Below are positions 1 through 5,535 of a stretch of DNA of 6,172 nt, in pieces. The position numbers and the translations under genes were made by a program. This DNA comes from Chitinophagaceae bacterium (GTDB lineage Bacteria; Bacteroidota; Bacteroidia; Chitinophagales; Chitinophagaceae): assembly GCA_021323155.1 (NCBI GenBank), contig JAJTCI010000147.1:1-6172 (forward strand), written 5' to 3'. Within the stretch, counting starts at the first letter, position 1, and the number at the start of each line of letters is the position of its first letter. The notes beneath the pieces are model-generated. The model had not been told where the DNA came from, did no database searches, and saw only the letters and a program-made list of their open reading frames with translations.

Positions 1-732
1 AACCTGCCGTATGAACCCGGTGTGTATTATTTCCATGATGCCAAAGGGAAGGTGATCTACGTGGGCAAAGCCAAAAGCCTCCGTCAAAGAGTGGTGAGCC
101 ATTTTACCGGGCTCGACACGGGCAAGAAGCGCCAGGCGTTCCTGCGCGACATACACTCGATCAGTTATAATGTTTGTCCCACCGAGTTCTCCGCTTCTAT
201 ACTCGAAAGCGTAGAGATAAAAAGGTTATGGCCGGCTTACAATTACAGCCAGAAGCGGTTTGAACAACTCTGGGGGATCTATTTATTTGAGGATGCCCGC
301 GGCTTTCAAAGGCTGGCAGTCGACAAGAAACGCAAATACCTGGAGCCGGTCGCTTCATTTGGGCTGATGGCCGATGCGCATCGTACTTTATGGCAGCTGG
401 TGCGAAAGTTCGGACTGCATGCCGGGCTTTGCTTCCTCGATAAGACGCAAAACCAGGATGTGCCCGAGATGACGGCCTATAATAAGTGTGTTAGCGAAGC
501 GCTGGACTGGTTGCGCAGCCAGGAAGAAACATTCGCTATCCGGGAAAAAGAGAGTTGCATCCTGGTAGAGGCCGGGAAGTTTTATGGGATGGGTATCCTC
601 GATGATGCTTCGATCAGCGACATCAATATGCTGAAAGAACGCCTGACACCCTACCCGGAAAATGAAGTGATCCGGTCGATGATCCGGCAGTATGTGGACC
701 GTTATCCTTCGAAGGTGATGAGATTCGCATAG
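1..732 (+). CDS. GIY-YIG nuclease domain protein, C-terminal part (5' end outside window)
   Basis: The frame is open from base 1 to the TAG at 730-732, giving 243 residues. The GTG at 22 is an internal Val codon, not a start, because it lies inside the domain. A UvrC/Cho-type GIY-YIG domain fills about residues 3-85: GVY (7-9) and YVG (20-22) are the two signature strands, followed by KAKSL, Arg30, and the acidic helix ILESVEIKR with Glu69, then Asn81 in WPAYN. In UvrC the equivalent Arg and Glu belong to the metal-dependent phosphodiesterase site. Residues 85-243 resemble nothing I recognise and lack the UvrC UVR and RNase H-like regions. In Bacteroidota, such domains often sit behind a DEDDh exonuclease domain in proteins annotated as DNA polymerase III epsilon-like, about 450 residues long. 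That fusion is the likely identity here, but the N-terminal half is not visible. A stand-alone Cho-like nuclease is the alternative. A DNA repair or processing role is inferred. Confidence 0.85.
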   Translation, partial: NLPYEPGVYYFHDAKGKVIYVGKAKSLRQRVVSHFTGLDTGKKRQAFLRDIHSISYNVCPTEFSASILESVEIKRLWPAYNYSQKRFEQLWGIYLFEDARGFQRLAVDKKRKYLEPVASFGLMADAHRTLWQLVRKFGLHAGLCFLDKTQNQDVPEMTAYNKCVSEALDWLRSQEETFAIREKESCILVEAGKFYGMGILDDASISDINMLKERLTPYPENEVIRSMIRQYVDRYPSKVMRFA

Positions 733-826
733 AGGCAGCAATAGTCTGTTGGCGTTAATTCAACTCCCGCACTACATCAAATGGATCAATGAATACTCTG
801 GCCCTGTTGGTCAACCGGAGCATTTA

Positions 827-929
827 GGGGCTAAAGCCCCGTGCAAAAAGAAGTTGCTTATCACTAGCCTGAAGGCTAGTGATATTCCGACAAGAAGTTC
901 CTAATCAACAGCCTAAAGGCTGGTGTTAT
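827..929. repeat. REP-like cluster: three hairpins, two in a 44-bp tandem repeat
   Basis: Hairpin 1 is GGGGC-TAAA-GCCCC at 827-840. Hairpin 2 has an 11-bp perfect stem, 859-869 with 874-884, around a TGAA loop. Hairpin 3 is CAGCC-TAAA-GGCTG at 909-922, with some extra outer pairing. Units 848-885 and 892-929 are direct repeats with a 44-base period. Both begin AAGAAGTT and share CTnATCA, AGCCTrAAGGCT and GTGnTAT. Differences in the arms of hairpin 2 stay paired on both sides. Extragenic palindromes with a GCC/GGC core and a 4-base loop are common in Bacteroidota, and some are mobilised by TnpA-REP (RAYT, Y1 HUH) transposases. No such transposase is in this window, so the link is by analogy. 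Confidence 0.7.
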
Positions 930-983
930 GGGCACTATAGATTTCTTCCAATTCAACAATTTTTTCTTTCTATTTCCCGCGGT

Positions 984-991
984 TACTTTCG
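984..991 (+). promoter_or_regulatory. Weak candidate -7 box for tex
   Basis: TACTTTCG matches the Bacteroidota -7 consensus TAnnTTTG at all but one position. The expected TTTG about 20 bases upstream is only a T-run. If used, the transcript would begin around 996 and carry the 995-1019 hairpin in a leader of roughly 45 bases before the tex ATG. This rests on a single short match and is tentative. Confidence 0.2.
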
Positions 992-994
992 CGC

Positions 995-1019
995 TCCTGC
1001 CTGCAGGCGCAAGGCAGGA
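995..1019. repeat. Palindromic hairpin upstream of tex
   Basis: TCCTGCC (995-1001) pairs with GGCAGGA (1013-1019) across an 11-base loop. An overlapping perfect 10-bp palindrome, GCCTGCAGGC, lies at 999-1008. The core at 996-1008 matches 12 of 13 bases of 5100-5112, in the clpS-aat gap, suggesting a dispersed repeat family. It sits 25 bases before the tex start codon and would be in the tex leader if transcription starts upstream of it. Confidence 0.55.
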
Positions 1020-1043
1020 TAACAGAACCATACTAAAAATAAT

Positions 1044-3275
1044 ATGATCGAATTCGCACAACAGGTAGCCGGAGCATTGAACATTAGAAAACAACAGGCG
1101 GAAGCAGTACTGGAACTACTGGCGGAAGGGGCCACCATACCTTTCATTGCCCGGTACCGTAAGGACCGTACCGGCGCGCTCGATGAAGTGCAGATCCAGC
1201 AGGTGCAGGAACACGCGAAGGCAATGAAGGAATTCTCCGAGCGAAAAGCTTTCATCGAGAAAACGATCACGGAGCAGGGAAAGATGACCGACGTTTTGCA
1301 GGCACAGATCAATAAAGCGCTGACGGTAGCGGAACTGGAAGATATTTACCTTCCTTATAAACCAAAACGGAAGACCAAAGCACAGGTGGCCCGGGAAAAT
1401 GGCCTCGAGCCCTTAGCGTTCCTTGTTATGGAACAAAACGACGTGGACCTTATCGCTGAGGCCGGGAAGTACGTCAACGAAAAGATCAGTTCAACTGACG
1501 AAGCCCTGCAGGGTGCAAGAGATATCATAGCCGAAACCATTAATGAAGATGCACAGGTGCGCGCCAAACTCCGTAAACTGTTTGAAGACACCGCCACGCT
1601 GCAAAGCAAAGTCCTGACGGGTAAAGAGCAGGAAGCCATTAAATACAAAGACTACTTTGACTTTTCAGAACCAATTCATAAGATACCTTCTCATCGTACG
1701 CTCGCGGTGCTAAGGGGATTCCTGGAGGGGTTTCTCCGCATCAGCATTGCACCTGTGGAAGAGGAAGCGTTATACATTCCCGAGCAGTTATATATCAAAG
1801 GACAAAACGCCTGTACCGACCAGTTGCGGAAAGCGATCAAGGATGCTTACCGGCGTTTGTTGCAACCGAGCCTTGAAACAGAATTCCGGACCGCGCTGAA
1901 GCAACAGGCCGACGAAGAAGCGATCAATGTATTCGCGGAAAACCTTCGGCAATTATTGCTGAGTTCCCCCTTGGGTAGCAAAAGAGTACTGGCCATCGAT
2001 CCCGGTTACCGTACGGGATGTAAAGTGGTATGCCTGGATGAGAAAGGAGAGTTGCTGCACAACGACCTCTTCTATGTTCATGAAGGCAATAAGCAATACG
2101 AAGCGGAACATATCATCCGCGGCCTGGTGGACAAGTACCAGGTGCAGGTATTCGCCATCGGCGATGGAACAGGAGGACGAGAAACAGAACAATTTATCAA
2201 GAAACTGCAATTGAACCTGCCGGTGTTCCTGGTGAATGAAGACGGCGCTTCTGTCTATTCCGCCTCTGAAACCGCGCGTGAGGAATTTCCTTCTCATGAT
2301 GTTACCGTACGTGGTGCGGTGAGTATCGGCAGGCGGTTGATGGACCCGCTCGCCGAACTGGTGAAGATCGATCCCAAAGCCATTGGTGTGGGACAATACC
2401 AGCACGACGTGAACCAGTTCCGGTTGAAGGAAAGGCTGGACCAAACAGTGGTGAGTTGCGTAAACCAGGTAGGCGTAAACCTCAATACCGCGAGTAAACA
2501 CCTGCTGAGCTATGTGAGTGGCATCGGTAATTCGCTCGCAGAAAACATTATCCGCTATCGCAGCGAAGTAGGCAGGTTCAGCGAACGCAAACAACTGCTG
2601 AAAGTGCCCCGCCTGGGGGACAAGGCTTTCGAACAGGCCGCGGGCTTTCTACGGATCAACGAAGGCAGCAACCCGCTTGATAAAAGCGCCGTACACCCCG
2701 AGGCCTACGAACTGGTGCAGGCCATTGCGGCAGACCATAATGTGCAATTGGAAGAATTGGTCGGTAACGAACAGCTGATCAAATCCATCGATCATAAAAA
2801 ATATGTGACGGGAAAATTTGGTGAACACACGGTAAAGGATGTGTTGAACGAACTCCGTAAACCGGGGTTGGATCCACGTTCTGAAGCCCAACAATTCGAG
2901 TTCGCCGCGATCTATTCAATTGATGATGTAAAAACAGGCATGGTGGTGCCGGGTATAGTAACGAACCTTACACGGTTCGGAGCTTTCGTTGACATTGGCG
3001 TAAAGCAGGACGGACTTGTGCATGTGAGCGAGATCGCGCATAAATACATCACCGACCCGGGCGAAGTGCTCAAGCTCAACCAAAAGGTGGAAGTGAAAGT
3101 GCTGGAAGTGGACGCGGCGCGCAAACGGATCGCTCTGTCGATCAAGCAAACACAGGAATCGCCGGCGCGGCGCGAAGCAGGGGGTAAGAGACAGGTCCCG
3201 GTAAACAGGAGCGAAAAGCAACCTGCATCGATGGATGATGCCCTGGCCGCGTTAAAGAGCAGGTTTAAATCCTGA
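1044..3275 (+). CDS. tex: Tex family RNA-binding transcription accessory protein
   Basis: This 743-residue protein has the full-length Tex architecture. An N-terminal helical/HTH region includes the conserved stretch IPFIARYRKDRTGALDE (near 31-47). The YqgF/RNase H-like domain begins at about 313 with AIDPGYRTGCK (Asp319) and includes AIGDGTGGRETE (371-382). The highly conserved block DPLAELVKIDPKAIGVGQYQ follows, then the helix-hairpin-helix region from about 478 (VNLNTASKHLLSYVSGIG). The C-terminal S1 RNA-binding domain spans about 629-702. The ending, DDALAALKSRFKS, is usual for Bacteroidota homologues. Tex (E. coli YhgF) is a cytoplasmic nucleic-acid-binding protein linked to transcription elongation, toxin gene expression and stress tolerance; its exact biochemical role is not settled. 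The ATG at 1044 is supported by an in-frame stop at 1020-1022 with no start between. Upstream sequence is A/T-rich with no Shine-Dalgarno. The 55-base gap to the next gene would allow read-through. Confidence 0.96.
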   Translation: MIEFAQQVAGALNIRKQQAEAVLELLAEGATIPFIARYRKDRTGALDEVQIQQVQEHAKAMKEFSERKAFIEKTITEQGKMTDVLQAQINKALTVAELEDIYLPYKPKRKTKAQVARENGLEPLAFLVMEQNDVDLIAEAGKYVNEKISSTDEALQGARDIIAETINEDAQVRAKLRKLFEDTATLQSKVLTGKEQEAIKYKDYFDFSEPIHKIPSHRTLAVLRGFLEGFLRISIAPVEEEALYIPEQLYIKGQNACTDQLRKAIKDAYRRLLQPSLETEFRTALKQQADEEAINVFAENLRQLLLSSPLGSKRVLAIDPGYRTGCKVVCLDEKGELLHNDLFYVHEGNKQYEAEHIIRGLVDKYQVQVFAIGDGTGGRETEQFIKKLQLNLPVFLVNEDGASVYSASETAREEFPSHDVTVRGAVSIGRRLMDPLAELVKIDPKAIGVGQYQHDVNQFRLKERLDQTVVSCVNQVGVNLNTASKHLLSYVSGIGNSLAENIIRYRSEVGRFSERKQLLKVPRLGDKAFEQAAGFLRINEGSNPLDKSAVHPEAYELVQAIAADHNVQLEELVGNEQLIKSIDHKKYVTGKFGEHTVKDVLNELRKPGLDPRSEAQQFEFAAIYSIDDVKTGMVVPGIVTNLTRFGAFVDIGVKQDGLVHVSEIAHKYITDPGEVLKLNQKVEVKVLEVDAARKRIALSIKQTQESPARREAGGKRQVPVNRSEKQPASMDDALAALKSRFKS

Positions 3276-3311
3276 TTAACGTTCCATATTATTGAAATCA
3301 GGCGTTAACGC
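3271..3311 (+). other. Overlapping inverted repeats at the tex 3' end
   Basis: CCTGATT (3271-3277, containing the tex TGA stop) is complementary to AATCAGG (3296-3302) across an 18-base loop. TTAACG (3276-3281) is complementary to CGTTAA (3303-3308), and GCGTTAACGC at 3302-3311 is itself a perfect palindrome. The first two pairings share bases and exclude each other. A T-rich stretch follows (3312-3319) but not directly after a GC-rich stem, so this is at best a poor intrinsic terminator. It may be chance. Confidence 0.25.
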
Positions 3312-3330
3312 TTATTTTTAAGAAAATCAT

Positions 3331-3840
3331 ATGAAGATCGTATCCCGCAGGACCTTACTGTTATTATTCACACTGGTGCTCCTGGCTCCTTTGGCGTCAT
3401 TCCGGCCTCATGAAAAGGGAGCGAATGCTACAAAGGAATTCGATCTCTGCAATGGAGTGGCGTTCATAGCTGAATCATTTTATGATGCTGAGTATGACAG
3501 TGTAAAAGGGAAGGTGCACCCGGAGTATATGGACGAGTTTGAGTCGCTGGTGAAAATAAAAGGGTTCAACCAGCAACGTGTATTCGAAGAGGATGATGAG
3601 ATATATTTTGAAGCACGGTACACGAAGCCCTTCAAAAGCGCGGCAGATATAAATGCACAACTGAAGAAGCTTGCGGAGGAACTGGAGGGATGTTTAATCA
3701 TTAAGCCGGAATACCTCGAGGTCGATGCTTATGTTATTTACACGTTTGATTTTGGGGAAGGAGTGGAGATAGAACTGTCATCGAATCATTATAAGACCGA
3801 TAAACGCTACATCAATCTTGACATCACCCAGGTAAGGTAA
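3331..3840 (+). CDS. Exported protein of unknown function, paralogue A
   Basis: This 169-residue protein belongs to no family I recognise. The N-terminus has a classical export signal: a basic n-region (K2, R6, R7), hydrophobic residues 8-22, and a turn around PLASF. The cleavage site is uncertain, and there is no lipobox cysteine. The mature part is acidic and looks like a small alpha+beta domain: an amphipathic helix (about 40-55), beta-prone segments (about 70-97), a helix with QLKKLAEELEG (about 110-121), then beta-prone segments to the end. Its only two cysteines, C40 and C121, lie near the ends of the two predicted helices and could form a disulfide after export. The next gene encodes a paralogue with the same cysteine spacing. 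The ATG is preceded by TTTTTAAGAAAATCAT, typical of Bacteroidota lacking a Shine-Dalgarno. It lies 55 bases after tex and may be co-transcribed with it. A periplasmic or cell-surface location is inferred. Confidence 0.8.
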   Translation: MKIVSRRTLLLLFTLVLLAPLASFRPHEKGANATKEFDLCNGVAFIAESFYDAEYDSVKGKVHPEYMDEFESLVKIKGFNQQRVFEEDDEIYFEARYTKPFKSAADINAQLKKLAEELEGCLIIKPEYLEVDAYVIYTFDFGEGVEIELSSNHYKTDKRYINLDITQVR

Positions 3841-3890
3841 CTATCCAGGTTTCGGAACTTCAATTCTGTGATAGTTTGATGGGGAAAAGC

Positions 3891-3898
3891 TATATTTA
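3891..3898 (+). promoter_or_regulatory. Candidate -7 box before paralogue B
   Basis: TATATTTA matches TAnnTTTG except for the last base and ends 15 bases before the ATG at 3914. A TTTG at 3875-3878 lies upstream, but the 12-base spacer is much shorter than the roughly 17-23 bases usual in Bacteroidota. The -33 element is therefore not convincing. If real, the box would give paralogue B its own promoter with a very short leader. Confidence 0.22.
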
Positions 3899-3913
3899 GG
3901 TAAACGTACCCAA

Positions 3914-4408
3914 ATGAAACCCCTGACCATCCTGGCTGCATTGCCATTGATTTACCTGTTGTTATCTTTTTACCCGCCCGAAAACAAGTTCTCACCGCCC
4001 AAAGAAATGTCACAATGCGAAGGCGTTAAAGCAATCGCGGAAGCCTTTAAGAAGGCGGAGTATGACAAGGTAAAAGGTGAACCGCTTGACGATTTTTCAG
4101 AAGAAAGTTCGTCCCTGATCACCCTCACGGGGTACGAAGACCCGGAGGTATATGAGGATGAGACGGAAATATATTTAGAGGCGCGATACGATAAATTCTG
4201 GAAGTCTGCCGATGAAATGAACACACAGTTGAAAAAACTGGTGGAAGAATTGCAAAAATGCCTGAACCTAAAACCGCAGCGCCTTGCTACTGACAAATTC
4301 ACCTTCTACATATTCCGGTATGCAGATGATGTGGAAGTAAAATTAACGGGTGCCTATGCGGCCCGGTCCGACCGTTACCTGGATATAGAGATCAACAGGC
4401 AGAAATAA
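3914..4408 (+). CDS. Exported protein of unknown function, paralogue B
   Basis: This 164-residue protein is homologous to the product of the preceding gene. From C35 to the end it aligns with C40 to the end of paralogue A over 130 residues without a gap, with about 54 identities (roughly 42%). Best-conserved blocks are AEYD-VKG, EIY-EARY-K, KSA, QLKKL-EEL, CL--KP and the terminal RY. Both cysteines (C35, C116) are kept at exactly the same spacing of 81, which supports a structural disulfide. The N-terminus (residues 3-19, LTILAALPLIYLLLSF) is hydrophobic but has only one lysine before it and no clear AxA site, so it may be a signal peptide or an uncleaved anchor. The N-terminal 35-40 residues have diverged beyond alignment, except for a shared SF-x-P-x-E turn. 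The family is unknown to me. The TAA at 4406-4408 directly abuts the convergent aat stop codon. Confidence 0.8.
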   Translation: MKPLTILAALPLIYLLLSFYPPENKFSPPKEMSQCEGVKAIAEAFKKAEYDKVKGEPLDDFSEESSSLITLTGYEDPEVYEDETEIYLEARYDKFWKSADEMNTQLKKLVEELQKCLNLKPQRLATDKFTFYIFRYADDVEVKLTGAYAARSDRYLDIEINRQK

Positions 4409-5044
4409 TTATTGGAGTAGCCTGCAGAATTCGTTCCTGCTGATCATCCTGGCGCCAAGGCTCTCCAGGTGTTCTGTATGCACCTGGCAATCGATCAGTT
4501 CTATTCCAATCGAATCCAGATACTGCACATACCGTATGAAGGCGAATTTACTGGCGTTGCTTACGTGGCTGAACATGCTTTCACCGCAGAACACATTGTT
4601 CACCCGGATACCGTACAAGCCGCCTACCATTTCGCCATCCTTGTAAACCGAGGCGCAATGCGCGTGGCCCATCCGATGAAGCTCGCTGTAGACACTGATG
4701 AATTCATCGCTGATCCAGGTGCCTGGCTGGTCCTTCCGGTAGGCCTGCTGGCAGTTGCGCATTACTTCGGTAAAGTCCTGATCGATGTAGAATTCGAAAG
4801 CATCCTTTTTTAGCAGCTGGCGCATGCTGTGGCTGATCCTTAATTCACCGGGAAACAATACGAAACGGGGGTCAGGGCTCCACCAGAGCGGGATACCACC
4901 ATCGTACCATGGAAAAATACCCTTGGTGTACGCGAGTAACAATCGTTCTACGGTGATGTCGCCACCAAACGCGAGGAGGCCATCACCCATCGCATCCTCC
5001 ACAGGAGGGAACCAGTTTTTCTCATCTAAAGCGAATAGGGGCAA
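4409..5044 (-). CDS. aat: Leucyl/phenylalanyl-tRNA--protein transferase (TTG start)
   Basis: Aat transfers Leu or Phe from aminoacyl-tRNA to proteins with N-terminal Arg or Lys, creating primary N-degrons that ClpS recognises. Family signatures are all present, numbered from the TTG at 5044: FPP (12-14), DGLLAFGGD (21-29), AYTKGIFPWY (38-47), WWSPDPR (54-60), GTWIS with W110, VGGLYG (140-145), FCGESMF with E155, NASK (163-166) and LIDCQV with D185 and Q187. Numbering runs one behind E. coli Aat (W111, E156, D186, Q188). The TTG gives 211 residues beginning MPLFALDE, where family members begin. The frame stays open to a GTG at 5134, just after the clpS stop, but that would add 30 residues encoded by a hairpin and heptamer repeats, and there is no ATG between. 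No Shine-Dalgarno precedes either start. The gene lies downstream of clpS and is probably co-transcribed. Product identity is firm; the start is inferred. Confidence 0.93.
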   Translation of the reverse strand: MPLFALDEKNWFPPVEDAMGDGLLAFGGDITVERLLLAYTKGIFPWYDGGIPLWWSPDPRFVLFPGELRISHSMRQLLKKDAFEFYIDQDFTEVMRNCQQAYRKDQPGTWISDEFISVYSELHRMGHAHCASVYKDGEMVGGLYGIRVNNVFCGESMFSHVSNASKFAFIRYVQYLDSIGIELIDCQVHTEHLESLGARMISRNEFCRLLQ

Positions 5045-5049
5045 AGGGA

Positions 5050-5077
5050 TTTGAAGTTTGAGGTTTGTAGTTTGAGC
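5050..5077. repeat. Four tandem heptamers (TTTGARG-type) in the clpS-aat gap
   Basis: On the + strand, TTTGAAG, TTTGAGG, TTTGTAG and TTTGAGC follow one another without spacing. They read as CAAA-containing heptamers on the aat strand. They end six bases before the TTG start proposed for aat, so they would be part of its translation-initiation region. Degenerate heptamer arrays occur in intergenic DNA of some bacteria (cyanobacterial STRR repeats are the described case). Copy-number change by slippage is conceivable, but the units here are already diverged. Confidence 0.6.
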
Positions 5078-5096
5078 TGTTCGCCCTTTGGAATAT

Positions 5097-5118
5097 ATGC
5101 CTGCCTGCTGGCAAGCAT
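5097..5118 (-). repeat. Hairpin in the clpS-aat intergenic region
   Basis: The outer strand ATGCCTGCC (5097-5105) opposes GGCAAGCAT (5110-5118) around a TGCT loop. The one mismatch becomes a G-U wobble in the clpS-aat transcript, so the RNA can form a 9-bp stem there. The core 5100-5112 repeats 996-1008 with one change. Its place 17 bases after the clpS stop fits a role in stabilising or separating clpS and aat mRNA, as REP elements do in other operons; this role is inferred. Confidence 0.5.
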
Positions 5119-5134
5119 TACGTATACTGATCAC

Positions 5135-5437
5135 TTATTCTGCCATTACTTCGATCGTGGCACCGATACCTCTTTCGGTGATCGCGTCGCACATTGGTTT
5201 GAGGGTATCGTATTCACCCTGCTTCACAGCGTATTTTCCCTGGAAGTGGATCAGCATCGCGCATTGCTCCGCCTGCTCCTGGCTGTGGTTGCAGATCTCG
5301 ACCAGTGTCTCGATCACCCAATCGAAGGTATTCACCTCGTCATTCCACACTACCAGCGAATAGGGGTGCTGGGTGCTGACGAGCGTGTCGGTATCCTGCT
5401 CCTGCAGCGGCTTCTTTTCATTTTCACTCAACCACAT
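5135..5437 (-). CDS. clpS: ATP-dependent Clp protease adaptor ClpS
   Basis: This 100-residue protein is full length for the family. A short polar tail (1-24) is followed by the ClpS core: YSLVVWNDEVNTF (26-38) contains the N-degron-binding Asn32-Asp33-Glu34, aligned with E. coli N34-D35-D36. AMLIHFQGK (60-68) contains His64, aligned with E. coli His66. The remainder (KQGEYDTLKPMCDAI, GIGATIEV) follows the Bacteroidota pattern. ClpS binds N-terminal Leu, Phe, Trp or Tyr of substrate proteins and hands them to ClpA- or ClpC-type unfoldases in the cytoplasm. The flexible N-terminal tail is known to enter the unfoldase pore in E. coli. The E. coli gatekeeper Met40 position is occupied here by Phe38. 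The ATG at 5437 is the only sensible start. aat follows on the same strand, 90 bases away counting from its TTG, so substrate-marking enzyme and adaptor are encoded together. Confidence 0.96.
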   Translation of the reverse strand: MWLSENEKKPLQEQDTDTLVSTQHPYSLVVWNDEVNTFDWVIETLVEICNHSQEQAEQCAMLIHFQGKYAVKQGEYDTLKPMCDAITERGIGATIEVMAE

Positions 5438-5441
5438 GGTG

Positions 5442-5449
5442 CAAATTTA
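5442..5449 (-). promoter_or_regulatory. Candidate -7 promoter box for clpS-aat
   Basis: On the minus strand TAAATTTG is a full match to the Bacteroidota -7 consensus TAnnTTTG. It ends four bases before the clpS ATG, so transcription from it would start at or within a few bases of the start codon, giving a nearly leaderless mRNA. A TTTT, rather than TTTG, lies about 14 bases further upstream, so the -33 element is weak. A chance match in A/T-rich sequence is possible. Confidence 0.3.
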
Positions 5450-5494
5450 TCAGGTATGCAGATAAAATCATCGTTAAGATTGAATTTCTGCCTT

Positions 5495-5535
5495 CGGAAA
5501 CCTTTTCCGCCAATTTTCCTTTCCCAGCCGAAAGG
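5495..5535. other. Two short inverted repeats between divergent clpS and VOC genes
   Basis: CGGAAA-CCT-TTTCCG (5495-5509) and CCTTTC-CCAGCC-GAAAGG (5518-5535) are perfect 6-bp inverted repeats, close together in the 190-base divergent intergenic region. They could be operator sites or small transcript hairpins. No regulator family can be named, and repeats this short also arise by chance. Confidence 0.25.

Larger units (their letters stand above)
733..1043. other. Non-coding interval with small hairpin repeats
   Basis: These 311 bases between the GIY-YIG gene and tex contain no convincing coding sequence. Bases 733-826 show nothing I recognise. Bases 827-929 hold three hairpins with GCC-TRAA-GGC-like cores. 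Bases 930-983 are A/T-rich, with a T-run at about 960-966. Bases 984-1019 hold a weak promoter-like box and a CCTGCC palindrome. No Rho-independent terminator with a clear U-tract follows the upstream stop codon, although the hairpins may serve to end or protect the upstream transcript. Confidence 0.7.

Noticed and set aside
22..24. GTG at 22 as the start of the GIY-YIG gene
   Set aside because: It is the Val of the GVY signature strand; starting there would delete the first strand of the domain, and the frame is open to the window edge.
827..840. Rho-independent terminator for the GIY-YIG gene
   Set aside because: GGGGCTAAAGCCCC is followed by GTGCAAAAAG rather than a T-run, and it lies nearly 100 bases after the stop codon.
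827..929. CRISPR array
   Set aside because: There are only two or three units, the palindromes sit 38-44 bases apart, the sequence between them is itself repeated (AAGAAGTT), and there are no unique spacers and no cas genes.
1953..2594. Long minus-strand open frame (213 codons) inside tex
   Set aside because: It lies wholly antisense to the strongly conserved YqgF/HhH region of Tex. Its translation is Cys/His/Phe-rich with no family resemblance, as expected of a shadow frame.
4469..4813. Plus-strand open frame opposite aat
   Set aside because: Every conserved Aat motif is on the minus strand; this is its shadow.
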